Position numbers and translations under genes: made by a program
The notes under the pieces: generated by a model
The model's input: only the letters and a program-made list of their open reading frames with translations
Databases searched by the model: none
Told to the model about the DNA's origin: nothing
Shown here: positions 26,409 through 35,413 of the stretch, piece by piece
Position numbering within the stretch: the first letter of the stretch is position 1
How the letters are laid out: each line of letters begins with the position of its first letter
Assembly (NCBI GenBank): GCA_905478245.1
Contig: CAJQHT010000023.1
Span: 1 to 44,084, forward strand
DNA: 44,084 nucleotides
Source of the DNA: an uncultured Rickettsiales bacterium
GTDB lineage: Bacteria > Pseudomonadota > Alphaproteobacteria > Rickettsiales > UBA1997
Reading direction: 5' to 3'

Positions 26409-27357
26409 TTCAAAAATAATAGCAGCAGGGTCTTATTTGCCAGAAAAAATTATCACTAATGAAGATTTGGCAAAAACTGTAAACACAAGCAATGAATGGA
26501 TTACCGAGAGAACAGGTATAGAAAAAAGACACATAGTTACTGATCAATTAACTTCAGATATTGCTGCTGAAGCAGCTTTAAGGACTATAAATAGTGCTGG
26601 TATCGATATTTTAGACATTGATATGGTTATTTTAGCAACAACAACTCCAGACTTAACCTTTCCATCAACAGCAACAATAGTTCAATCAAAAATTGGCGCC
26701 AAAAATGCCTTTGCCTTTGACGTTCAAGCTGTTTGTTCTGGCTTTGTCTATGCTTTAAATATAGCTGATAATTTCATTAAAGCAGGTCAAGTAAAAAATG
26801 CTTTAGTGATTGGGGCTGATACTCTATCAAAGATAGTTGATTGGAAAGACAGAAATACTTGTGTTTTATTTGGAGATGGAGCTGGGGCTGTAATACTATC
26901 GGCAACCAACGAAGATGATAAGGGTATTTTAGTAAGTCGATTATATTCAGATGGAAATTTAGTAGACATATTGAAGACTAGCGGAGGAACCTGTTTAACA
27001 GGAGATTCTGGTTATATCTCAATGTCAGGAAAAGATGTTTTTAAGCAAGCTGTTGAAAAAATGTCAGATTGCGTCGTAAAATCTCTCCAGAAAATAAATC
27101 TTACACCAAGCGACATAGATCTTCTCATACCTCATCAGGCAAATATAAGAATATTAAATGCTGTAGCAAAAAAATTAAAATTACCATTAGAAAAAGTTAT
27201 TATAACTGTGCAAGATCATGCTAACACATCAGCTGCATCAATACCTTTAGCTCTAGATTATGCTTTAAAGAATAATAGAATAAAGAAAGACGACATTATT
27301 GTCATGGAAGCCTTAGGTGGAGGTCTTACCTGGGGATCTATTGTTATAAAATGGTAA
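26401..27357 (+). CDS. fabH: Beta-ketoacyl-ACP synthase III (FabH)
   Basis: Starts fatty acid synthesis by condensing acetyl-CoA with malonyl-ACP. I chose the ATG at 26401, which gives 318 residues with the standard start (SKIIAAGSYLPEKIITNED). An upstream in-frame ATG at 26377 would add eight basic residues inside plsX. The catalytic triad is complete: Cys112 in AVCSGF, His245 in PHQAN, and Asn275 in HANTSAAS. GAGGAGGT at 26391-26398 precedes the start with only 2 bases between, the one strong Shine-Dalgarno-like sequence before a major gene here. It also encodes Glu-Glu of PlsX. Confidence 0.97.
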   Translation: MTNSKIIAAGSYLPEKIITNEDLAKTVNTSNEWITERTGIEKRHIVTDQLTSDIAAEAALRTINSAGIDILDIDMVILATTTPDLTFPSTATIVQSKIGAKNAFAFDVQAVCSGFVYALNIADNFIKAGQVKNALVIGADTLSKIVDWKDRNTCVLFGDGAGAVILSATNEDDKGILVSRLYSDGNLVDILKTSGGTCLTGDSGYISMSGKDVFKQAVEKMSDCVVKSLQKINLTPSDIDLLIPHQANIRILNAVAKKLKLPLEKVIITVQDHANTSAASIPLALDYALKNNRIKKDDIIVMEALGGGLTWGSIVIKW

Positions 27358-27373
27358 ATTTTGAACAAACTAA

Positions 27374-28093
27374 ATGATTGGCAAAATATTGAGATTATAT
27401 TTCTGTTTATTTCTACTTATTAATATTTTTACAAATGATTACACTGTCTATGCTAAAAGTAGTGGCTATATTGAGGGCGGAATAGCCATAGAACAGGGCA
27501 ATAAAGAAGTAGAGTCATATTATGGGTCAGCCAAAAAGAGCTATATCATAAATGATAAGATAAAAAATTTATTTAAATTAAAGGCTGAAAATAGAAAAAT
27601 CAACAAGGTAAGATCAAAAGAAGAATATAGAATAGATAACCAAACCAAATATCTAATTAGTGATGTAAATTATAGTTTTCTGGAATTGGAATATGTTGAT
27701 GACAGATATGGTGGTTATGATTATAGGGCTCTAGAAACAGTAGGCTTAGGTCGAAAATTAATAGCAAAAAGGGATATATCTCTAAATTTACAATCAAGTT
27801 TTGGGTTAAGGCAAATAAAAGATTCCAGTGAGACTGTGGAGAATAGCTGGGTTACCAGGTTTTCTTCTGATTTAAAATGGAAAATAAAGAAAGATATTTC
27901 TTTTAAGCAGGAAATTGATTTGTCAATCAATAATAATAGCGTTATAAGTAAGTTTGATACAAATTTAAAAATAATGCTCATTGATTCTTTTTACATAAAA
28001 ATAGATTTCTTTTTGGAGAATAACAGCGATGTCCCAGAAAATATTAAAAATACCGACAGCAGAATTATGTTTGTTTTAGGTTATGAACTATAG
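27374..28093 (+). CDS. DUF481-type outer-membrane beta-barrel protein
   Basis: A 239-residue product with an N-terminal signal (about 1-27, ending VYAKS). Its repeated amphipathic strands match the DUF481/YdiY family best recognised around YVDDRYGGYDYRALETVGLGRKLI and SLNLQSSFGLRQIKDS. Family members are outer-membrane barrels linked to salt or acid stress, with unclear molecular function. It follows fabH by 16 bp, where alphaproteobacteria usually have ihfA, so it may be co-expressed with fatty acid synthesis. It ends FVLGYEL, not the ideal aromatic barrel end. Confidence 0.78.
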   Translation: MIGKILRLYFCLFLLINIFTNDYTVYAKSSGYIEGGIAIEQGNKEVESYYGSAKKSYIINDKIKNLFKLKAENRKINKVRSKEEYRIDNQTKYLISDVNYSFLELEYVDDRYGGYDYRALETVGLGRKLIAKRDISLNLQSSFGLRQIKDSSETVENSWVTRFSSDLKWKIKKDISFKQEIDLSINNNSVISKFDTNLKIMLIDSFYIKIDFFLENNSDVPENIKNTDSRIMFVLGYEL

Positions 28094-28180
28094 ATATAAA
28101 AACTAAATAATTTTTTAAATATTTCAATTTAATTTAGAAATATAAAAATAGTAATTTTATTAATTAAATAATTATACAAA

Positions 28181-28924
28181 ATGGCTGGACATTCAAAATT
28201 TGCTAATATTAAACATAGAAAAGGTGCTCAAGACGCAAAAAGAGCAAAATTATTCACAAAGCTACAGCGGGAAGTAACGGTGGCAGCAAAACTAGGTCAG
28301 CCAGATCCAGAATTTAATCCCAGATTAAGAAGCGCAATAATAACAGCCAGAGCAAATAACATGCCAAAAGATCGAATAGATGGCGCCATAAAAAGAGCGG
28401 CGGCAGCAGGAGAGGGTGATAATTACGAAGAAATTAGATATGAAGGATATGGCAGCAATGGTATTGCTGTTATAGTTGAAGCTCTAACAGACAATAGAAA
28501 TAGGACAGCTGGAGATATAAGAAGTATTTTTACTAAATCAGGTGGCTCCCTTGGGGAAACTGGATCAGTTTCATTTATGTTTGACCATGTTGGCCTAATA
28601 GAATATGAAGGATCTATTGCTGGTGAAGATGAGATTTTTGAAATAGCACTTGATGCAGGAGCTCAGGATGTAATATCCGATACTGACTGGCATATTATTT
28701 ATTGCAATATTAATGATTTTAGTAATGTAAGAGATACTCTTATTACAAAATTTGGAGACCCTAAGACGGCAAGATTAGACTGGAAGGCAAAAGAATTTAC
28801 AGAGCTAGATCTTGAAAAGGCACAAAAAATATCAAGACTTATTGATGCCCTAGAAGATAATGATGATGTTCAATTGGTATGTGCCAATTACTTAATACCA
28901 GATGAAATAGCAGAAAAATTATAG
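28181..28924 (+). CDS. yebC: YebC/PmpR family protein
   Basis: A widely conserved family, described as a DNA-binding transcription regulator in some species and as a translation factor relieving ribosome stalling at proline stretches in others. The 247-residue product is complete: MAGHSKFANIKHRKGAQDAKRAKLFTKL at the start, GYGSNGIAVIVEALTDNRNRTAGDIR in the middle, and GSVSFMFDHVG. The usual partner ruvC is absent; zapE follows after 11 bp. The stop is TAG. Confidence 0.95.
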   Translation: MAGHSKFANIKHRKGAQDAKRAKLFTKLQREVTVAAKLGQPDPEFNPRLRSAIITARANNMPKDRIDGAIKRAAAAGEGDNYEEIRYEGYGSNGIAVIVEALTDNRNRTAGDIRSIFTKSGGSLGETGSVSFMFDHVGLIEYEGSIAGEDEIFEIALDAGAQDVISDTDWHIIYCNINDFSNVRDTLITKFGDPKTARLDWKAKEFTELDLEKAQKISRLIDALEDNDDVQLVCANYLIPDEIAEKL

Positions 28925-28935
28925 TTAGTTTTATC

Positions 28936-30027
28936 ATGGTAACTTTAAAAGTAGAAAATAAAGATATAACGCTTAACTGTATACAAATAGAGGTTCTTAA
29001 TATATTAAATGATATAAAAAGTAATATATTAAAAAAAACAAATAATTCATTCTTTAAAACTATAATATTAACATTATTGCGTAAGAAAGTACCAATAAAT
29101 AATATCTATATTTATGGTAAGGTGGGGCGGGGTAAGTCTATGTTGATGAAAAATTTCTTTAACAACATTGACGTTAAGAATAAAATTTATTTTCATTTTA
29201 ATGATTTTATGCATCATATTCACTTAGAGTTACATAAAATAAGATCAGAAAATAAATTTCATAATAATAAAATTATAGAAATAGCAATAAAAAACGTTAT
29301 TAAAGAAAATATCTTAATTTGCCTAGATGAATTCCAGGTGGATGATGTAACTGACGCTTTGATATTAAGAAAAATTATATCTTATTTTATAAAAAAAGAC
29401 ATTACTACAATATTTACCTCAAATTCAAAACCGGAAGATTTATATCAAAATGGATTGCAACGTGATTTATTTCTAGAATTTGTAAATAATATTTTAAAAA
29501 AAAATTGCAAGATATTTAATTTAGACAGCGAGATTGACTACAGGAACAGATTTTTACATAAAGTAAAAAAACATTATTTTTATCCAATTAATAAAAAAAA
29601 CAAGACAGATATATTAAATATTTTTTCACATTTAAGTCATGAAGGTGAAGCCTCTAAAGAAGAGTTAGAGATTTCAAAAAACAGAAAAATTACCATAAAT
29701 AAAGCCTTTGAGAATATTGCAATATTTGATTTTAATGAATTATGTCAAAATGCCCTAGGGTCAAAGGATTACAAGGAGATATGCATAAAATATAATATTA
29801 TTTTTCTACTAAATATACCCAGGCTAGAGCCAGAGGATAGAAATGAAGCAAAAAGATTGATTCTATTTATTGATACAGCCTATGAGAAGAAAATTGCATT
29901 ATTGATTTTAAGTGAAGTTGAGATAGATAACATATATATTAAAGGAACAGATTCTTTTAAATTTAAAAGAACCGCATCAAGACTAAAAGAAATGATGTCT
30001 GACTCATATGGGGAGTTCTTAAATTAA
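28936..30027 (+). CDS. zapE: AFG1/ZapE-family AAA ATPase
   Basis: An AAA-like ATPase of the AFG1/LACE1/ZapE family, associated with Z-ring stability in bacteria and inner-membrane protein quality control in mitochondria. The 363-residue product has Walker A GKVGRGKSM at 61-69, Walker B ILICLDEFQVDDVTDA with D131-E132, and the family-specific TSNSKPEDLYQNGLQRDLFLEFV segment. The C-terminal half is Lys/Asn-rich and poorly conserved. It follows yebC by 11 bp and precedes the exported dioxygenase-like gene by 80 bp. Confidence 0.93.
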   Translation: MVTLKVENKDITLNCIQIEVLNILNDIKSNILKKTNNSFFKTIILTLLRKKVPINNIYIYGKVGRGKSMLMKNFFNNIDVKNKIYFHFNDFMHHIHLELHKIRSENKFHNNKIIEIAIKNVIKENILICLDEFQVDDVTDALILRKIISYFIKKDITTIFTSNSKPEDLYQNGLQRDLFLEFVNNILKKNCKIFNLDSEIDYRNRFLHKVKKHYFYPINKKNKTDILNIFSHLSHEGEASKEELEISKNRKITINKAFENIAIFDFNELCQNALGSKDYKEICIKYNIIFLLNIPRLEPEDRNEAKRLILFIDTAYEKKIALLILSEVEIDNIYIKGTDSFKFKRTASRLKEMMSDSYGEFLN

Positions 30028-30107
30028 AAGATGACTGAAAAGACTTGAATTATAGCAAGCTTTCATCTAAAATTATTCACAATAAAAAATTATAAGAAAT
30101 TAATTTT

Positions 30108-30929
30108 ATGCAGAAAAGATTCAAAAAATCAATCTTATTGAATAAATATTCTGATCTTCTGAAGATTCTTATAATATCTTTTTTAGCAACAGTAATTTTT
30201 GACTTTCACCGTCCTGCCATTGCTAATAAGAATTATAATTCTAATATAAATCTAAAAAATATCAATAAGCAAAATAACACAAGGCAAAATACTGGAAGGA
30301 TAGACCTGAATAATAAAGATTATACTAGGTCAACAATATTTGAGCCGATAAAAACAACTCCAAACAGGCTATTTTCAGCAAGCCTATCTAAGCCTACCAT
30401 ATTTTCAACTACTAATAATTTGGTTAAAAAAACAGGGTCATTCTATCACGCTAAAGGAGAGATCATACAGGTCAAGGGTAAAGTTACAGATGTTTTTGGG
30501 GTTCCTGTATCTGGCGCTATAATTAAAATATGGCAAACAAATTCAGCTGGAAAATATCAAAATCTACTAGAAGATAATAGTGAATTCATTGATAAGAGTT
30601 TCAATATGTCAGGAGTAGCAGTTAGTGATAATTTAGGAGATTATAGCTTTATCACCATTATGCCTGGATCCTACTTAAATCGAGCCCCACATATCAATAT
30701 GGACATATATCATTCAAAATTTGGAACAATTAATACGGAAATTTATTTTGAGAACCATCCAAGAAATAAATTAGATTATCAATATTTATCATATAGTAAA
30801 GAGGAGCAAAACCTACTAACAGCACAAGTAAGATTATTCAATATGTTTGATAAGAATTCTCGTAAAATATGTATGTTTGATATTGTCATGGAAGGCGTAC
30901 ATCAATATAAAAATTTTAAAAATAAATAA
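30108..30929 (+). CDS. Exported intradiol-dioxygenase-like protein, one His ligand replaced
   Basis: The 273-residue product has an N-terminal membrane or signal segment (about 17-38, ending PAIAN), an Asn-rich linker, and from about residue 118 an intradiol ring-cleavage dioxygenase core. The core reads GKVTDVFGVPVSGAIIKIW, then QTNSAGKY with Tyr150, and ITIMPGSYLNRAPHIN with Tyr189 and His195. In active protocatechuate dioxygenases the iron is held by two Tyr and two His in HxH; here the second is Asn197. Iron binding and catechol cleavage are therefore doubtful. No aromatic-degradation gene is nearby. Its stop overlaps the rbfA ATG by one base (TAATG), so it is translated in the rbfA transcript. 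Confidence 0.8.
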   Translation: MQKRFKKSILLNKYSDLLKILIISFLATVIFDFHRPAIANKNYNSNINLKNINKQNNTRQNTGRIDLNNKDYTRSTIFEPIKTTPNRLFSASLSKPTIFSTTNNLVKKTGSFYHAKGEIIQVKGKVTDVFGVPVSGAIIKIWQTNSAGKYQNLLEDNSEFIDKSFNMSGVAVSDNLGDYSFITIMPGSYLNRAPHINMDIYHSKFGTINTEIYFENHPRNKLDYQYLSYSKEEQNLLTAQVRLFNMFDKNSRKICMFDIVMEGVHQYKNFKNK

Positions 30930-31312
30930 TGTCATATAAAAAGAAAAGTCAAAAACAACTCCAGATAGGAGAACAGATTAAAAGGGAAATAGCTAATATT
31001 TTTCTAAAGAATGATATTTTTAAAAATGAAGAGATTGAAATCGTCATTAAAGAAGTAGATATAAGTCCGGATTTAAAAAACACAAAAATATTCACATCTA
31101 TCAATAATGATCATATTGAAAAATCAAAATTAATAGATGAATTAAATAGAAGTAATTATTATTTTCAGCAAAAAATTGCAAAATCATTAAATCTTAGAAT
31201 TATTCCAAAAATATATTTCGTGCTTGATAGGACAATGGATAATGCTCACAAGATATCAAATTTAATAACAAAAGAGAGCGGGGTTGATGCTGCAAGTTCT
31301 GATAAATTATAA
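30929..31312 (+). CDS. rbfA: Ribosome-binding factor A
   Basis: Small KH-like factor that helps mature the 30S subunit and the 16S 5' end. The 127-residue product shows QLQIGEQIKREIANIF at the start, then VDISPDLKNTKIF, with PKIYFVLDRTMDNAHKISNLI near the end. Its ATG overlaps the upstream stop (TAATG). The usual nusA-infB-rbfA-truB context is missing here. It is convergent with the asmA-like gene, only 4 bp apart. Confidence 0.92.
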   Translation: MSYKKKSQKQLQIGEQIKREIANIFLKNDIFKNEEIEIVIKEVDISPDLKNTKIFTSINNDHIEKSKLIDELNRSNYYFQQKIAKSLNLRIIPKIYFVLDRTMDNAHKISNLITKESGVDAASSDKL

Positions 31313-31316
31313 AATA

Positions 31317-34196
31317 TTAAAATAAATTAAATATATTTCTTAATGATCCAGGGACGATAGTAGAAGCTTTATTTATATTAAATACCCCTTTTTGATCATC
31401 TTGTTTCTTTGTATAGCTATAGCTACTAGCAAAAATACCTCCACCCTTTTCCCCAGTTATAATTTTCCCTAAGACCGGAATTGAGCCAATGCCAAATAAG
31501 TTATTTATTGTATATCCAGGAATTATTAACCCATTCAAATTAATTTCCTGTGTTATTAAATTAAGATCCCCATTTAGCGTAAATCCTATAAAATTAGTTC
31601 TAGCTAGGAAGTCGCTAATTGTTATAATGCCATCATTAAAGACAAAATCTAGATTCAATTTATTAATAGTATATTTATCCGATCTAGGTAGGTCTAATTT
31701 ATCTAGATTATTGAGCTCTCCTTCTAATATTTTTGCAAAAATATCATTTTTAACAATATAAAATTTATCGTCAAATTTAACCTTACCCTCAACGATTCTT
31801 CCGCTTTTATCTTTTTCAGATAAAATTTTTGCATTTATAGCAATACTTCCTCCGATTAATTGATTTGTAATTCCAAGTGAACGAGCAAGTAGCGATATAT
31901 TGGACGCCTCACCATATATATCGGTAGATTTAGATTTTCTTGATTTTTTAAATAAATCAATTTCTATCTTTTCTACTTTATTCATACCGGATTTAATAAA
32001 GCTATCAGAGCAATCTGCCTCTATACAATCTATATGGATGTTAAAATTATTTAAATAATTGTCATTAAGTAAGTCTATTTTTTCTATTTTGGATATTAGT
32101 CTAATATTATTATAATTATCAAGCTTAACAATATCTATGCCGTCAGAACTTTTATGATTCAATAAAGAGTTTAAATCTAAGTATTTACCATTCAATTCAA
32201 TGTTTAACAAGGATTCTTTTTTATCTGATTCATAATATAAACTATAATCGTTATTAAAGTTATTTTGAACGATAAGCTTAGTTAATTCAAATGGGTTTTG
32301 ATTAAAAATAATGTCAGATTTTATATTTGAGCTAGAAATTGACCAATCAATATTACTTAAGAAAATCTGATCATCAAATAGCTCAATATCCAAAGTTAAT
32401 ATACTATCAATATCTTTCTCCTTTTTTATATTAATAATATCTATATCAATCAAAGAATTTGCTAAATCTAGCTTTAGATTGAAGGAGTCTTTATTGAAAC
32501 TCTTCACAAAATTAATTAACAGGGATGAATCATCTTTAAAATAGAGGCTGTTTACAGAATCCACAACGGAGTCAACTTTTATATAAATATCACTAAAGGC
32601 AAGATTATTCTTTAGTGGAATTTGAACATTAAATTCAGTATTTGCTTTGCCATTAATATATTTTTCAAGATTGTGGCTATCTTTAAATAGGGCATGATAA
32701 AGAAGATCACCTCCTTTTCCAAAAACTGATCCATTTATTTTAAGTGGCCTATTTTTTGTTTTAAAATTATCAATTACTATTTTTCCTGATTTAATTTTAC
32801 TATCCAAAACATCAGCAGATATTATGTCAATATTCATATTATCCTTAGTAAAAGAAGCGATGCCATCAATATTAGATATTTCCGGCATATTTGAGTGATA
32901 TTTTAAATTTAAATCAGAAAATAATATATGGGAATCAATATCACTAAGAGCTAAGATGTTTTTATTTTTATATAAAGAGATATTAACATAAGCATCATTT
33001 ACAAATCCGCCATAAATATGATCCTCTATCCAATCTCGAATATTAGGAGCAAGAAATACTGGCCAGAATTTACTTATCTTTTCTCCAGGTAGGTTTGAAG
33101 CTTTAAAGTGTAGATTAGTTTTTTCTAAATTAGGATGATTAACGTCCTTCATGTTTAAAGACATGGTAAATTTTATCTTATCGTCAAATATTGCCTTTAA
33201 TTCTGATAGCTCTATATCTTTTAGTGAATTACTAGCTTCACCAGTTATAAACAAATCTCTAAAATCAATCTTATCCTTAAGTAAATCTTTGTAATAAAAA
33301 CTTCCCTTATTGGCATTAACGTTAAACAGGAAAGAGTTTATTTTGTAATTATTATCAATTTCTAAATTAAAATCTACGCTAAGTCTGGTCTTTAGACTTA
33401 ACAAAATAGAATTATTATAATTCAATATTTTTATTATATTATCCGGTATTATGTTAGAGATTCCGGCATCGCAAGACAAGGAATCATTAACATCAAAATA
33501 ACAATTTGCGCTAAATTCAGTATCTATTGTATCGTTATTCAAAATAAACATATTATTAGTTTGAATAATTAATTGATTATTTTCTTTGTTTAAAAATGAT
33601 TTAGACCTTAAATTCTTTACAGAGTTTATTATTTTTCCACGTGATTGAAAATATAAGTTAATATCACCAAATTCCAGTTCCTTAATTTTAATTCTATCTT
33701 TATTAAGCAGTGAAAACAGACTCCACAGCTCCTTTACAAAAGAATCTTTCTTAAAGTTATCCTGTTTTGTGTTTTTTGAGGCATGTTTAGAACTTATTTC
33801 AATCTTACCATCAAAAATAGCAATTTTTGTTGGTACAAAATTATTAAGAAGCATATTAAATATTGAAAATTCAGTATCAATATTGCTAATAAATAAATCG
33901 TTATCTTTTAAATTTAAATTTATGTTCTTTAATCCTATTTTTAATTTATAAAAAGCATCTAAACCTAAAGAGACTTCTTTAATTTTAATATTTCCAGAAT
34001 CTTGAATGTTTCTATTTATATATTTTTCTACCTTGTTAGTTACTATTAAAAATGATTTATCTTCAACAGATATTATGGCAAGAAAGTAAAAAATAGATAA
34101 TGTAAGGATAAGTAATATTACAGAAAAAACACTAATAATGCCTTTTAAGATTCTGAATATGAGATTATTTTTTTCTTTTATTTTCTTCTTTACCAC
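31317..34196 (-). CDS. Large AsmA-like/DUF3971 envelope protein
   Basis: A 959-residue protein with one N-terminal transmembrane segment (about 14-38). A long beta-rich periplasmic region follows, of the DUF3971/AsmA-like type (YhdP/TamB-related superfamily, bridge-like lipid transport). The C-terminal signature is clear: a strand NLDFVFNDGIITISDFLARTN near 860, then GSIPVLGKIITGEKGGGIFASSYSY near 902-928, as in alphaproteobacterial members. Such proteins are thought to carry phospholipids between membranes. That role here is by family only. It is convergent with rbfA, and upstream lies a partial repeat copy then the receiver gene. Confidence 0.85.
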   Translation of the reverse strand: MVKKKIKEKNNLIFRILKGIISVFSVILLILTLSIFYFLAIISVEDKSFLIVTNKVEKYINRNIQDSGNIKIKEVSLGLDAFYKLKIGLKNINLNLKDNDLFISNIDTEFSIFNMLLNNFVPTKIAIFDGKIEISSKHASKNTKQDNFKKDSFVKELWSLFSLLNKDRIKIKELEFGDINLYFQSRGKIINSVKNLRSKSFLNKENNQLIIQTNNMFILNNDTIDTEFSANCYFDVNDSLSCDAGISNIIPDNIIKILNYNNSILLSLKTRLSVDFNLEIDNNYKINSFLFNVNANKGSFYYKDLLKDKIDFRDLFITGEASNSLKDIELSELKAIFDDKIKFTMSLNMKDVNHPNLEKTNLHFKASNLPGEKISKFWPVFLAPNIRDWIEDHIYGGFVNDAYVNISLYKNKNILALSDIDSHILFSDLNLKYHSNMPEISNIDGIASFTKDNMNIDIISADVLDSKIKSGKIVIDNFKTKNRPLKINGSVFGKGGDLLYHALFKDSHNLEKYINGKANTEFNVQIPLKNNLAFSDIYIKVDSVVDSVNSLYFKDDSSLLINFVKSFNKDSFNLKLDLANSLIDIDIINIKKEKDIDSILTLDIELFDDQIFLSNIDWSISSSNIKSDIIFNQNPFELTKLIVQNNFNNDYSLYYESDKKESLLNIELNGKYLDLNSLLNHKSSDGIDIVKLDNYNNIRLISKIEKIDLLNDNYLNNFNIHIDCIEADCSDSFIKSGMNKVEKIEIDLFKKSRKSKSTDIYGEASNISLLARSLGITNQLIGGSIAINAKILSEKDKSGRIVEGKVKFDDKFYIVKNDIFAKILEGELNNLDKLDLPRSDKYTINKLNLDFVFNDGIITISDFLARTNFIGFTLNGDLNLITQEINLNGLIIPGYTINNLFGIGSIPVLGKIITGEKGGGIFASSYSYTKKQDDQKGVFNINKASTIVPGSLRNIFNLF

Positions 34197-34247
34197 TAAG
34201 GCTAATTATTAAATTATAGCAAAATTTAATTTCAATGAATGACATAA

Positions 34248-34311
34248 CGCCAAAATCGATCTTTAAAATAGGTTAAAAATAGTAAATAATCTAACCCTAT
34301 ATTTCTTTAAA
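34248..34311 (+). repeat. Partial palindromic repeat, copy D
   Basis: The left part of the element only: CGCCAAAATCGATCTTTAAA, then GGTTAAAAATAGTAAATAATC and CTAACC, aligning to 82-130 and to the complement of 5180-5230. It occupies about half of the 135-bp gap between the asmA-like gene and the receiver gene. Confidence 0.65.
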
Positions 34312-34331
34312 GAGGTTGAAAAGTAAGAAGA

Positions 34332-35375
34332 TTATTTAATAATTCTATAATTTGGAATATAGAGCAATATCAAGCAAGAACCATCTTCCTTAAATGATAT
34401 TTCTAGATTATAACCATGCTTTTCTAGATTTTCATTAATTCTTTCCAGATTTATAAAATTGAATAAATTGTTATTAATATTTTTTGAAATAGGGTGAAAT
34501 ACAAAAATTATTTGATCTAGATAATCTTCGATAATGTTAATTTCAAAGCTACAATTATTATCAATTTTAAGTAGAGAGCTAAATATTTTCCTTACCAGGT
34601 CAAATATAAGCTTTTTATCTATTCTTAATTTAGGATTACATCTACCCTCCTTAAAAGATATTTTATTTTGTATTTCAGAATCCAGGGAAGAAATAAACTC
34701 ATCAATTAATAATTTGGATTTAATAATGTCTTCGCTAGAATTTAAACTCTTATTAATAATTTCACCATTTGTAAAATTATCAATAATACTCTTCATTTTA
34801 ACGCAGCCAATATTAAGCTGTTTTATGTCTTCTAAATATTTACGATGGGGGAAAGGGCCGTATGGTTCATTTTTTAGATTAGCAGAAATATTCTTTATCT
34901 GCTCAAGATATTTATTTAATTCACTTGGTATAATGTTTGAAGCCTGATTCTTTATGCCATCTATATCTTGATTGTGACTATTTTGAATTTTTTGATGATT
35001 ATTGTATTTTTCTGTTATTTTTGCTGATAATAACTCAAAATCTACCGGTTTAGTTAAATAATCGTTAGCATTTAATTCTATTCCTTTGATTAAATCCTGC
35101 TTTTCACCAAGCGCACTTAAGAATATAAAAGGTATATTATTGTTTGATATATTTTTATTCTCTCTAATTATTTTCAATAAATCATAGCCAGAAATATCGG
35201 GCATCATTATGTCAGAAACAACAATATCAGGCTTATTTTCCAAGAAGATTTCTACCGCTTCTTTTCCGTTAGAGGCAGAAAGTACATCAAAACCCTCATC
35301 AATCAAGATTTCAGAAACAGTTTCTCTGATATCCGGCTCATCCTCTACGTATAAAACTTTAACTTTGTCAGCCAT
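34332..35375 (-). CDS. Response-regulator receiver fused to a degenerate histidine-kinase-like domain
   Basis: A 347-residue protein with an N-terminal receiver domain (about 5-122): acidic pocket E11-D12, phospho-acceptor Asp55 in VVSDIMMPD, and Lys109 in YLTKP. The C-terminal part keeps the outline of an alphaproteobacterial HisKA/HATPase module (NEPYGPFPHRKYLEDI near 170-185). The phospho-acceptor position aligns to Ser151 in PSELNKYL where kinases have SHELRTPL, and the N and G boxes are not recognisable. It is likely a pseudokinase output or a phosphotransfer-like partner. It starts 38 bp after dnaX and probably shares its transcript. Partner kinase unknown; the only kinase seen here is at 14529-16331. 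Confidence 0.8.
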   Translation of the reverse strand: MADKVKVLYVEDEPDIRETVSEILIDEGFDVLSASNGKEAVEIFLENKPDIVVSDIMMPDISGYDLLKIIRENKNISNNNIPFIFLSALGEKQDLIKGIELNANDYLTKPVDFELLSAKITEKYNNHQKIQNSHNQDIDGIKNQASNIIPSELNKYLEQIKNISANLKNEPYGPFPHRKYLEDIKQLNIGCVKMKSIIDNFTNGEIINKSLNSSEDIIKSKLLIDEFISSLDSEIQNKISFKEGRCNPKLRIDKKLIFDLVRKIFSSLLKIDNNCSFEINIIEDYLDQIIFVFHPISKNINNNLFNFINLERINENLEKHGYNLEISFKEDGSCLILLYIPNYRIIK

Positions 35376-35413
35376 GATTTTAAAAATTTACTTTTTAATA
35401 TTTATAAAAAACA

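Noticed and set aside
28860-28900. CAATTGGTATGTGCCAATTAC palindrome (core ATTGGTA) inside yebC as another repeat end
   Set aside because: It encodes conserved YebC residues (VQLVCANYL) and lacks the adjoining TTTAAAG part of the element end.
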